From assembly GCA_036245805.1 (NCBI GenBank), contig BTRK01000003.1:2108001-2172000 (forward strand): a stretch of 64,000 nt of DNA, written 5' to 3'. The position numbers and the translations under genes were made by a program. Source of the DNA: Pristionchus mayeri. Its lineage: Eukaryota > Nematoda > Chromadorea > Rhabditida > Neodiplogasteridae. The notes beneath the pieces were generated by a model, which worked only from the letters and a program-made list of their open reading frames with translations, ran no database searches and was not told where the DNA came from. This document shows, one piece after another, positions 48,911 to 59,468 of the stretch (the first letter of the stretch is position 1; each line of letters begins with the position of its first letter).

Positions 48911-51900
48911 ATGAGCGCCAAGGCTGTTGAGGAACGTCGGCTGAGGCTCGTTTATGGTTCGTTTTTGCATTTACTTATCTTAAATGATTGAAGTTTGCTG
49001 TTTGATCGTTATCTCATCTATGCGATTGAGGATGACATGTTTCTAAGAAAAGGGAGCTTATCACCATACATGGGCAGCGATGGCTGCTGAGTATTAAATT
49101 CCGGGACGGTGTCCACTAGTTCAGCCACGAAACAGGCAGGGTATACTGGTACCCTACAATTGTAAGAAGTGGGCACTATCCGAAAACCAGGGAGGGTTCT
49201 TGCTGCTAGCAGCCATGATGGCCCAGTTTGCTTGTCACCGGGCTCATTTTCAGATGCCCTGGACAACTACAACGCGAAGGCGGCGCTGAAGGAGTCGGAG
49301 AAGGTGCTCAAGAAGCACCCGGGCATGCAGACTGCCAAGGTGGACGAGTGCTTCCTTTGTTACGCATGCTAATGCCCCTGTTTCGATGCTTGGTTTGGAG
49401 GCAAAAAGATGATGGAGAAGACCAGATCTGCCTATCACTAGTCTACCTTCCAATGTGTTGAACATCGGCTTTTATTATCTTTCGATCTGGTGTCCTAAGT
49501 CCTGCGTCCTGACCGAGAGAATATCTTAGAATGTGATGATGACTGATGAGCGCCACGTCATTATCATCAACACTGAGTAACCGTTGTTGATCCCCGTCCA
49601 CTTTGTTTTCCCAAAAAAGTCTTTGGTCCTTTACTAATGCAATAATGAGTTTACTGCGGATATTCATCCAATTGGCAAACTGAGAGAACCAAGGTCTATA
49701 GAGGCGGGTGTAAGAGTCCCCAGGGGATGTTTCATGTCGCTCTTATTTCACAATCATCCTGAACTTACGAAATTCGGAATTGAAAACTTGAAATGATATT
49801 GTTCGACTGTCACGAAAAAAGATAGAAAGGTCAGACATAAAAGATCAAAGATCATTTTCCAGGTTCTCCGTGCGCTCGCACTTATTCGTCTCGAGCGTCT
49901 CACGGAGGCCGTCCAGATTCTCGAGGAGGTAATTAGTTAATTATTAATTAGCAGTTCCATTATCGCTTCTTCCAATAGTACGAGAATAGGTTCGGTGTTG
50001 ACAGTTTGCCGTTTCATGCCGCATTCTTGTGTCTGCAGGTCCAGGCCAACCTCGACGATTACGAGGAGTCCACGCTCCAGGCATTCGTGCACTGCTTCAA
50101 GGTGGGAGGGGGTACCGTATCGATGTGATATCGATCGCTTCTTGACTGTTTTGCTATATTTTCAAGCCATGGGAAGACCGACCACCCTAAAAAACGTTGT
50201 AGAGACGAGCTGACCATAATTCACTGGGTTGCTCAAAGATGGCGGACAAAGATGTTAATCGACAATATCGATCGATGACGTCACTAATCGATAATTACTC
50301 AGGAGCTGAACCAGCCGGAGCGCATCTGCGAGTTGTACGCGAAGGCGGTGGCGGCTAAGCCAGACGAGAACTACTACTCGCACCTGTTCATGAGCTACGC
50401 ACGCGTTTGTAATTACAAGGTACGAGCGAAACCCGAATTCACCTGGCTTTCGTCCCAATTTTGGGATTCTCATGATATTCGAAAGCAATTACAGGACTTT
50501 CTGTTTTGAAAATATCAATATGGCCAGGAATTTTAAGAAAAGGTTGTGGAAAAAAACTAAAAAAATCCTTGACGGCATTGTAGCCACTGGACGAATTTGT
50601 TTTAAAAAGGGAATTTGGTATAGAGTCGACTGAATTGACTACCTGGTGAAACTAGGAAAGACATTTTATGTATCTCCAATTCAAGGGCAATCGAAAATTG
50701 ATCTCATTATGCTGGGTTTATTTTTAGCCACGAGAAAAACAACGATCTGGTAGTAATGCATGATATTTCATCTTACTGTTATGGATAATATGCGCATCTG
50801 AATGCCACGAGACCTTTGATGACGAATGTGTTGATAGAGAGGAGGGAAAGGTTAACGCATATTGGCGATGCCAGAAATAACCTGTGATATAGATAGGCAA
50901 CAATCAATAAGATTACCGTAACCTTTTAGTCTTCCGTTCAGGACCAGCAGAAGACGGCGCTCGCGCTCAACCGCATCGCGCCCTCGCAGCCCTACTACCT
51001 CTGGGCGGTGATGAGCGTGATCATGCAGGTATACTGTAGCTTCGGTACAGTGACAAATCGATATTAATCGATTGTCGAAAAAAAACAACACGTTAATACC
51101 GTAGCTCGATCGTCTGACGGCGCTGATACTCCTTTAGGCAACGGAGAACCCTGAGATGGGCAAGAAGATGCTGCTGCCGCTCGCGGAGAAGATGCTCACC
51201 AAGGTAAATGGTGGATTTTGAATTTTAGGCATTTCCGAAATTTAGTTTTTGGTGAAGGAATTTTTTGAAACTCAATTTCTCCTACTCTCTCTATACCAAT
51301 GAGAAAGTTTGGTAAATTGAGTGAGTCGTACGCCCAATTCCTGCAGATATACGACGAGAACAAGCAGGAGTGGAAGAACTCGCAGCAGATCGAGCTGAAC
51401 GTGCTCGTGCTCGAGAAGCAGGTATGGCTGGCAGGGGTATGATAGGGATGGTTGCGAGGGTGAAACACAAGGATCATGCTTAAAAATTGATTTCCCTGGA
51501 ATCTTTTCGAAGATTTTTGTCGGAAAATTTTGTTTCGAAAATTACCGTTATTTGAGGAATATATATTGCCAGTGGTCAAAAGGGTAGGTCACTCCACGAT
51601 TGTGTTGAGTGGAGTGCAGTCTGGCAAGCTCTCTGGACCTTCGGAGTACACCCCACACTGATCCATCTTCTGAGACGTTTGTACGAGTCATCCACCACAA
51701 GAATTCGAGTCAACGAGGAGTTCGTCGAAGTGAATGTGAGAAGAGGCGTCCGCCAAGGAGATACTCTCTCCCCCAGCCTATTCAATGCCGTTTTGAGACA
51801 AGCAATGAACGACATAGACTGGGAGCAAGATGGACTGAGGATCGATGGAAGAAATTTAATCCACCTCGAATACGCTGACGACGTGGTTCTCGTTGCCAAG

Positions 51901-54900
51901 ACACGCCCCGAACTTGAAAGAATGTTGCGGAAACTGATGGATTCATGTGCTCGTGTCGGATTGGAAGTTAACTCAGGAAAGACAGTGCTCCTTACATCAT
52001 GTACAACAACCCGAGCCCCAATCATCATCAATAATCAAGTGTTCAATTTCGCCGATTCTGCAACCTATCTTGGAGGAAGAATCACCCTCCCCCTCGATCA
52101 CCTGGCTGAAGTTGAACATAGGATTCGCTTGGGATGGTTCGCCTGGAGTAAATTGTCCCACCTCCTTTCCACAAGGTTGCTTCCTATGAAGACTAGACGA
52201 CGACTATTTGAGAGCTGCGTCTCTTCTACAGTACTCTATGGGAGCGAGCTTTGGGCACTGCGAGCAAGTGAGAAGGAGAGACTTAGCGTGACGCAGCGTA
52301 AGATGGAGCGGAAAATGCTTGGAATCAGCTTACGAGATCGATGGAGGAACGAGAACATCCGCAAAGCGACCAACCTGCGCGACTGGAATGAAGAAGCGCT
52401 CAGAAGGAAGACTAAGTGGGCTCGGAAGCTGGGACGCATGGGATTTGACCAGTGGAGCCGCGCATCTACAGACTGGGTCCCTTACAACAAGACCCGCCCC
52501 CAAGGACAACCTAGAGCGCGATGGAAAGATGACCTAAGAAGATCCCTTGGCGCGAACTGGTGGCATGCAACTGCCGAAGAATAGACCTATTCCTCATCTG
52601 GTGTTAATCGCCTGACGTGATAAACTTGATTGATTGATTTGATTGTTTCTAAAATTTAATATGAAATCCTTGAAAATGGGTACGTTTTAAAGAAAAATTG
52701 CTAAATAACCGGCACGTTTTCTACATTTGCACTGGTCCGAACTCCAAAAAGCGGGCACGTTGTGTCATTTTGGACCTATTTCTCGATCACTGTATATTGC
52801 AAGTATGCAAAACAAAAAAATTTCAATCTTACTTAAATGCATTTTCTCTCAGGGTCGTAAGTCGGAGGCGGCCGACCTGCTGGAGTCGCCCGGAGCAGCG
52901 GCACTTCTCACGCCGACTGCAGGCATGCTACTGATCCGAGTGCTGCAGGTACTGTAAGATGGAAGATTATCGATTGGTGTGATTGAATATTGATTTTTGT
53001 GCGGAAGGCTGTCAGTTGATATAAAATGGCTTTTTAGTTGCGCGCGGACGCGAAGCAGTGGGCAGTCGTGCTCGAGAAGGCTGAGGAGGGACTCTGGAAG
53101 TAAGTATAAGGGCATCATTCTCATTGCTCTGCACACTCTCGTCTCGTCTAGCTATCGAGAGAATGAGAGGGGCAGTGGATGAGATGACGATGGTCAGGAT
53201 AAGACCGTCGCTGTCGAAGATACAAGAGTGTGTGGAGGGCACTGGGTCGGATGAGAACTATGACGTCATGCCGTCTTTGATATCGCAAAGGCGGCATGAC
53301 GTCATAGTTCTCATCCGACCTTGTGCCGTGTGGAGCTGCGAGAGTCAGAAAATGCATTGAGGGATGCTAAAAAAATGAAAATGACAGCCGCCTAATCAAT
53401 TTTTCTCCCTTGCAGGACCGAGGCAGCAGTGGATCAGTGGCTGCTGTGGGTGCACCTGCTGGACGCCGCCTTCGCACTCGCTGAGGAGGCCGGAGAGATG
53501 GAGGAGAAGATGAAGTGAGTAGGAAGGGGGGAAGGAGATGGGAGAGAGGGGGAGTAGCGCGCTTCTTGCAAATTGGCGCACCACTACAGTAGGCTAGAAG
53601 GGGCAATGTACTGTAAACCCACTCTGATTTACATCAGTGTGTGAACGGTGCTCCTTATAATAGCTCCTGTTCTTCAGGTTCATCGACCGCGCCTTCGCCG
53701 CAGTGGTGAAAGCCTGTGAGGTGAGTTGGGCGATCGATAGTACGAGGAATACGGTATATCGTTGATATATGCGGAATGAGCGTAGTGTCAGAGGAGGAGG
53801 AAGTGTGATGTCATTCCTGTATTTGTTCCTGCAGACTGCTCCCACCTACCGCGGTCCGTACATGGCACACTTCGAGTTTGTGGCGCGTGCGCAGCGAGTG
53901 GGCGTGCACGATCCCGAGAAGCACGGTAAGGCACCCGGATCGGCGATCGATAACCGGTTTTTTCTCTCGAATTTTTGATAAGATAATTGAAGATGATCGC
54001 AGGTGATGATGGGCTGTTTTGTCAATTGTTATGCTGAAATCGTATAAAGTAGTCTCGATGTCGCAGAAAATTACTATTTGTCGTGTGAAGAGGTCATCTT
54101 CGACTGATTGCATCATCACTATCCAATCTGGAGAAGGCAAATTCATGTAGATTCTGGGTAACCCTACTGATCGAGTGCCAGCAGCAGTGCTGGAACTCAC
54201 AGTGGGTTACCCGTCGCGAGCAGGATGGCAAGAAGGAAGAGGATAGGCTGAAACGGGAATGGGATGGGAGCCGGGATGTTTTAGATTTAGTCCTTGAACA
54301 ATATATGAATTGATAGAGACAGGACGGATATTCGGTGTTTCAAAGCATTCCTTTAATCTGAAAATTTGGATCATGATAGTTGGTTAAAGAATGGTTTGTA
54401 AAATACATTATTTCTTTAAAAAAAAGTAAATTATTTATTTTTTAGGCGACGCGGTTGCTCTGCTGGTGGCGTATGCACGTCGCTTCCACTCGAAGCCCAC
54501 CTGCTTCATTGATCTCATCAAGTGGCTGCACATGGCGGGCAGCGAGGAGCGCCAGGCCGAGGTAGGCTACGGTAGACGCACGATGAGGTGCGATTGAGGA
54601 CTGACTTTATTCTAAATGACAAACTATGATTGTCGGCAAACAGCGCTAGCTATCGAAGACTAATTCTAAATCGACGTGAGAATACAAATAGCGAACAACT
54701 GCCGATCGATGGGCGACCGCCGGGACTACGATATGGAAAAGAGACTATGGAATATCACGGACTGACTTTTCGTGATGTTCCTAAAATACGGTAGCACATT
54801 CGGTATCCGCAGGTCGAGGCGGGCATCAGCGCCATCGTCGACGAGGAAATGAAGAAGTCACTCGAGACGAGGGAGAAAGGGGTGAGCATGGTAGTACTGG

Positions 54901-57900
54901 TAGGTGGTACTGAGGTAGTTATCGATTTTTCGCATAATTTATCGTATGTGGAGTGGCATGGGCTAATAAAGAGACCTCGACCAATTGAAAGACCGTTCCT
55001 ATCAACAGGCTAATGACCTGAGGCTTGAATAAATATTGATATTGATATTGATATCTTAAACATAAAGCTGTGCAATTATCTAATTTCTCGCGACCCCTCT
55101 TTGCTCCCGCTCTGTAGCATCATGTGTAGCTAGAAAGAGTGCGCATTGAAATAAAAGAGTCCCAATGATGTTCATTCATTCATTCATTCATTCGTTTATT
55201 CCGTTAGGTGGGAGTTCAAGAAATAACGAGAGGGTATACAAGAAACGGATGTCCGTCGATTGGATCGAATCGGTTGAAGGTTGCTAGGCAGCAAGGGTAG
55301 GGGAGGGGAATGAATGAATGAATGAATATACAAAATGAATATTGGGCGAGAAACAATTCCTGCCCCTCTCAGGACGACGACACGGACTTGCCGACGACGT
55401 CGCAAGCCGAGTGCTGGTCCATCGTGCTGCACGAGCGCGTGCGCCGCTGGTACGGAAGGGAAGTCGCGGCGGGACCCCAAGAGCGAAGGTACGGTAATGG
55501 GATGGTATTGATTATTGGGGTCAGCTACTGTAGCTCTAAAATCTGCTGCAGATCGCGCGTCCTCCGCCTCGCTCGTTCGCAGCTGCACGTGTCGGGCGTG
55601 CCGCAGGCTGCAGCCTCTCTCACGCTTCTAGCAGCAGAAGGCGCCTACCTGTGCTACCGACTTGACGGTGAGTGAATTGTTCATAGCTTTACGTGCCTCG
55701 TTCACAAGGAAACCCTTGCAATTAGCATATTAGAAAGATAAACTATATCGGATGTGCGCATCCCCGAATTTCCAGGATCTATCTCTACCGTAACCTCTCA
55801 CCCTTTCACTTTCAGGCGACGCGCGCGCTCTGTACGAGGCGATGCTGCTGCTGGAGACTGCGGCGCGCGCCCACTCGGAGGACTATCTCGCCCGCCTCAT
55901 CCTCATGCACCTCTACACACTGCTGGGTGAGTATAGTGGGAGCCTTGAGTGCCTTATGCCTTTCCATCTGTGTCTACAGAAATCTGTCAGGTGTACCGAG
56001 CCGAATGCGCGCGCTCTCCGAACAGCTGGACATCAAGATGGTGCAGAGGGACTCGCTCGGGCACCTGGGCTTCCATGCCGCCGAGATTGGAGGACACGTG
56101 CACTTTGTGAGTGATTGATCTTTGATATTTGATCAATTGTGATGAAGTTTTTAAATTTTTCACTCTACAAAATATTAATGCGTCTCAAGCAGTCTTAATA
56201 TCACAGTTGTGTGAGCTAGGGCCATCAATAGTTGAAATTCAAAATTATGTTCGTAGGGCTCGATCCACTACACGAGCCTCGGCGAATTCTACGATCTGGC
56301 CGACAGAGAGGTAACGTTTGCTTGTGATTTTGAAACTTTAGGTATTCATATATATCTTTTTCTGAAAAGAGAAAGGATGTTGCTTTTTTCAAAAGCAAAA
56401 TTTGGAACCATGCGGGTATCTCTTTTCTTCCACGTTCATTCTCGCTTCGCCCTCCATCCAAATATCATCTTCAGATTTCCGAGTGCATCGTTTCGGCGTA
56501 CAAGAATGGCTCGTTCGCGCAGATTGAGGGCGTCGTCGGTATGCGGAGGAGGATGCGCAAGAGCATCATGGTACGGTCTCTAGAAACTAATCAATATTCA
56601 TCTGACCCAATCGATAATCTCTCTTCATCTCTCAGGCGGTCGCAGCCGACGTCGCCAACCGCTGGATCTCGGCTGCCTTCTCACTCAAGGTGAGGGAATC
56701 TCCCTCCCCCCAGATTCCTGATTCAGGGAAATAGTGAAATGAAAAGATAATTTTTGTCTGTTGAGGTGATCGAGCACGTCGTGACGATCATGAAGGGCGA
56801 CGAGGACCCCGCAGGTGACTGACTCGTCCTGACCCTTCCTGCCCCCTACCGTATCCGAATGCGGCACTTGGCCGGATGAGAACAATGACGTCATGCCATC
56901 TCTGACATCAAAGTCGACATAACGCCATAGTTCTCATCCGACCTCGTGCCCCGAATGCAGCACCGTATCCTCTCCAACCTCCTCATTTCGAGCGATAAGC
57001 ATATTATTCTTGCAGAGTGGGAGTCGCTCTCTGACAACCGCGACTACACGATCATCCCCGCTTGCGATCAGCAGTTGGCCGACGAGATCAAGCAGTACGG
57101 GACGACTGCCAGAGAAGAGATGGTGGGTTATGGTAGCGAGATGTCATCGAGAACTGATATAGATGCTCCACCCTTTTTAGATTGGGAATGCTTAATCAAT
57201 CAATATTTGGAAGAGCATACTATTGCATATTTCAGATCGATCTCTCTCGCCTTCGCCATCTCATCATGCGTGTGTCTGCAGCAGTGGCGCGCGGTAGCAT
57301 CGAGGCCGGACGGTAGGTCAAGCAGTCTGGAGAAAATTATAATTATTGATTGGTGTCTACCGTACATCAGACTTTTAGTTATCGATCGATAGCCTTGAGA
57401 TATCGTAAATAGCTCTTGATTCAGGGGTCTCTTCGCGAATCTCACCGAGCAGCTGGCGCACTGCAAGGCGACGTATACGGAGGAGCAGACGCCGGTGAGC
57501 AACGAGGGACTATGGTAGAATGAGAGGATGCGGTGGGAAGTGGTTATTGTATCAAGCACAATCGACATATTGATTCATTGCAGCCGCCGGGCTTCGCGAA
57601 CACGCCGCCCGCCTTCCTCGGCGAGTGGGTGCACGGTGAGTGATTTTTTTTTATTTTCGCAAATGTTGAATCATGACTGAACATCATGCTTCTAGTTGTA
57701 CTTGAGATGCCGGTGAAACATAGTTCCACCATCTGCTCTTTTAACCACTTGCATTTTCGAATCTCTGCGTAATACCTCTGAATATGATACTGATGACTTC
57801 TCCACTATCGTCATTGTTTTCTGCTCGCAGGCCCATTCCTCGCCCCGCTGCTTCGACTTCTCTCGGGCGCCCTCGACGCTATCGAGGCGGGAGGAGACGA

Positions 57901-59468
57901 GAAGGGAGAGGCAGAGAGACTGCCCAGCGAGGTGAGGAAGAGGGGGCATGGGGGAATGATGGGAGAGGAATTGTGAGATGCGAAGCAGGTGGTGATGGGA
58001 TCTGCAGCATGGTTTCGAAAAAAAGGAGACGATGCTCTTAATAGTAATAGTGTAACACGAAACGGCTTTTATTTTCTATTTTTTCCTTTCTCAATAATAT
58101 TCTCACTTTCTCTGTCACACGTAGCTAATACTCCTCATTAATAAATTCCTTGATTCTCTCAGTCTTGAATGATCTCTGGCCGGTTCGAAGGGACGAGAGA
58201 GCATGACAAATTAAAAGGATAAGTGTATTTTTGCAGACCGAGATGTCCTCCCTCTACTCCTCGCTGGTCGCTGCAATCGGTGCAGCCATCGATACCCCGC
58301 CCACTCGCAATACCGTACTCCCGCTGTCGACGGCGATGAGGTACGGTAGACATGTAGCAGAAAGATGAAGCGTGTATAGTTGGGAGTGAAAATACAATTT
58401 AAATTGTTTTTCATTTTTTGAAGACCGTCGGATTAACGAAGGTCATTAACGAAGGTCCTAAAAAGGCTAGCAAGCATCGCGAAACGAAAATTTGATAGGC
58501 TATTTAAAATAAACGATGACGATGCAGTCTATAGTAGATTTAGTGAAACGAAAGACATATATTTTAATTTTCCAATAATATTTTAATTTTTTTAAATATT
58601 TATTTTAATTTTCCAATACTTGCTCAGACTGTCGTCGCGCGCTGCGCAATCGATCGCTTTCTGCCGGCAGCTGCTGCGCATCATCAGCCTGCGACTGGTC
58701 GGAGAGAAGACCACCGCCAGCAAGAAGGTGAGCGAGACTCCTATTATGTTATGCATTGCTCTTGCAAGTGATCAGACGGCATCTGTGTACACTTTGCTGG
58801 CACTAACAATTGAGTATGACGATCTAGCTGCTAAAAAACGTCTAGTGATTGTCAAGGGGTTTTGATCTTTGATCGCCAAACCTTTCATTGCAGGCGGTGC
58901 GTGATTCGCTGGCTGCACTGAGCGAGGCAACTCGACGAGCGGGCGACGAGCTCGGCGAGCAGATGGAGAGGGCCAGAGAGAGGGTGAGTGAGCAGGGAAG
59001 TGATCAGATAGGATAGGATCGATTAGACTTTTGAGACCACTCCTAATATTCCGCAATCAAGAGATCAAGATGTAGCAGTAGGGTAATACGATCCTGAATT
59101 TCGAGCCCTGAAGAGGATAGCGGTCTCTGAAATATTTGTGATTTAAATGCTCTTGCAGCTGGAGCAGGCGCAGGACGAGTGCTTCCCCACCGTCGACGAG
59201 GCCTTCTGGAATGTGGTGAGGGGTCTGAAGGGGGGGGGGAATGTAGTCATGAAACAAGTACTCTCAGGTGGAAGAGTACAGAAAGGAGTACTGAGCGTCT
59301 GCTAGTGAAAGCATCATAGCTTGTAGCGTAGGCCTGTCAGCCAAGTTGATGATATTGATTCAGGAGTGGGCGGCGCTGCTGCTGTCGGAGAAGAAGGAGG
59401 TGGACGTGACGATCGCGCGCGCTCACACCTCCGCCATCCAGGAGCTGCAGGCATGCCTCAAGTCCTAA
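48911..59468 (+). CDS. naa25: NAA25, auxiliary subunit of NatB N-terminal acetyltransferase
   Basis: About 33 exons in consistent phase: 48911-48956, 49254-49339, 49863-49928, 50039-50101, 50303-50419, 50942-51028, 51138-51203, 51347-51421, 52853-52948, 53038-53099, 53416-53514, 53678-53720, 53835-53925, 54446-54561, 54813-54881, 55373-55488, 55552-55667, 55816-55926, 55991-56106, 56257-56310, 56475-56570, 56636-56689, 56766-56814, 57016-57122, 57236-57312, 57425-57494, 57584-57635, 57831-57931, 58237-58340, 58628-58727, 58894-58983, 59159-59215, 59364-59468; 918 residues against about 970 in human. TPR-like helices open it (NYNAKAALKESEKVLKKHPG, VLRALALIRLERLTEAVQIL). LDIKMVQRDSLGHL, SLGEFYDLADRE and ESLSDNRDYTII match conserved NAA25 blocks. 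NAA25 anchors the catalytic NAA20 to ribosomes to acetylate Met-Asp/Glu/Asn starts. The C. elegans counterpart is, from memory, cra-1. Confidence 0.92.
49070..49226 (+). mobile_element. about 160-bp GTGGGCA-family MITE, copy 3
   Basis: Diverged copy in the first NAA25 intron: ATGGGCAGCGATGGCTGCTG at the left, GCTAGCAGCCATGATGGCCC at the right, with GGGAGGGTTCTTGC near the right end. It ends about 27 nt before the exon. Confidence 0.75.
51583..52650 (+). mobile_element. 5'-truncated non-LTR retrotransposon (reverse transcriptase fragment)
   Basis: The fragment lies inside an NAA25 intron on the same strand. Its reading frame is open from near the left end to a stop at 52584. It begins within the palm domain (HDCVEWSAVWQAL, where elements have AFDSVEW) and continues with GVHPTLIHLLRRLYESS, RRGVRQGDTLSPSLFN, the catalytic box YADDVVL, the thumb region, and an end DWVPYNKTRPQGQPRARWKD of the RTE/CR1-like nematode elements. 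The endonuclease and first half of the polymerase are missing. The 3' end is CTTGATTGATTGATTTGATTG, a short-repeat tail as in RTE-type elements. The frame is intact, so the insertion may be young, yet it cannot move by itself. Confidence 0.93.
53238..53327. repeat. hairpin MITE, TGACGTCA family (best copy)
   Basis: Nearly perfect palindrome in an NAA25 intron: GGCACTGGGTCGGATGAGAA then CTATGACGTCATGCCGTCTTT, loop, and mirror through GACCTTGTGCC. Only a few mismatches in about 40 paired bases. Confidence 0.92.
55005..55053 (+). repeat. retroelement 3'-end remnant with (ATTGAT)n tail
   Basis: GACCTGAGGCTTGAATAAAT is followed by three ATTGAT units. This looks like the last bases of a non-LTR element or SINE that inserted in the NAA25 intron. 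Confidence 0.45.
55157..55326 (+). repeat. dispersed repeat bounded by (CATT)n and (AATG)n
   Basis: Left edge of six CATT units and right edge of five GAAT units face each other as inverted repeats. The centre matches 670-830 on the opposite strand (CAAGAAACGGATGTCCGTCG). It lies in an NAA25 intron 45 bp before the exon. Confidence 0.7.
56863..56950. repeat. hairpin MITE, TGACGTCA family
   Basis: Copy in an NAA25 intron: left GGCACTTGGCCGGATGAGAA with CAATGACGTCATGCC, right CATAGTTCTCATCCGACC then TCGTGCC. The second octamer has decayed to TAACGCCA. Confidence 0.85.
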
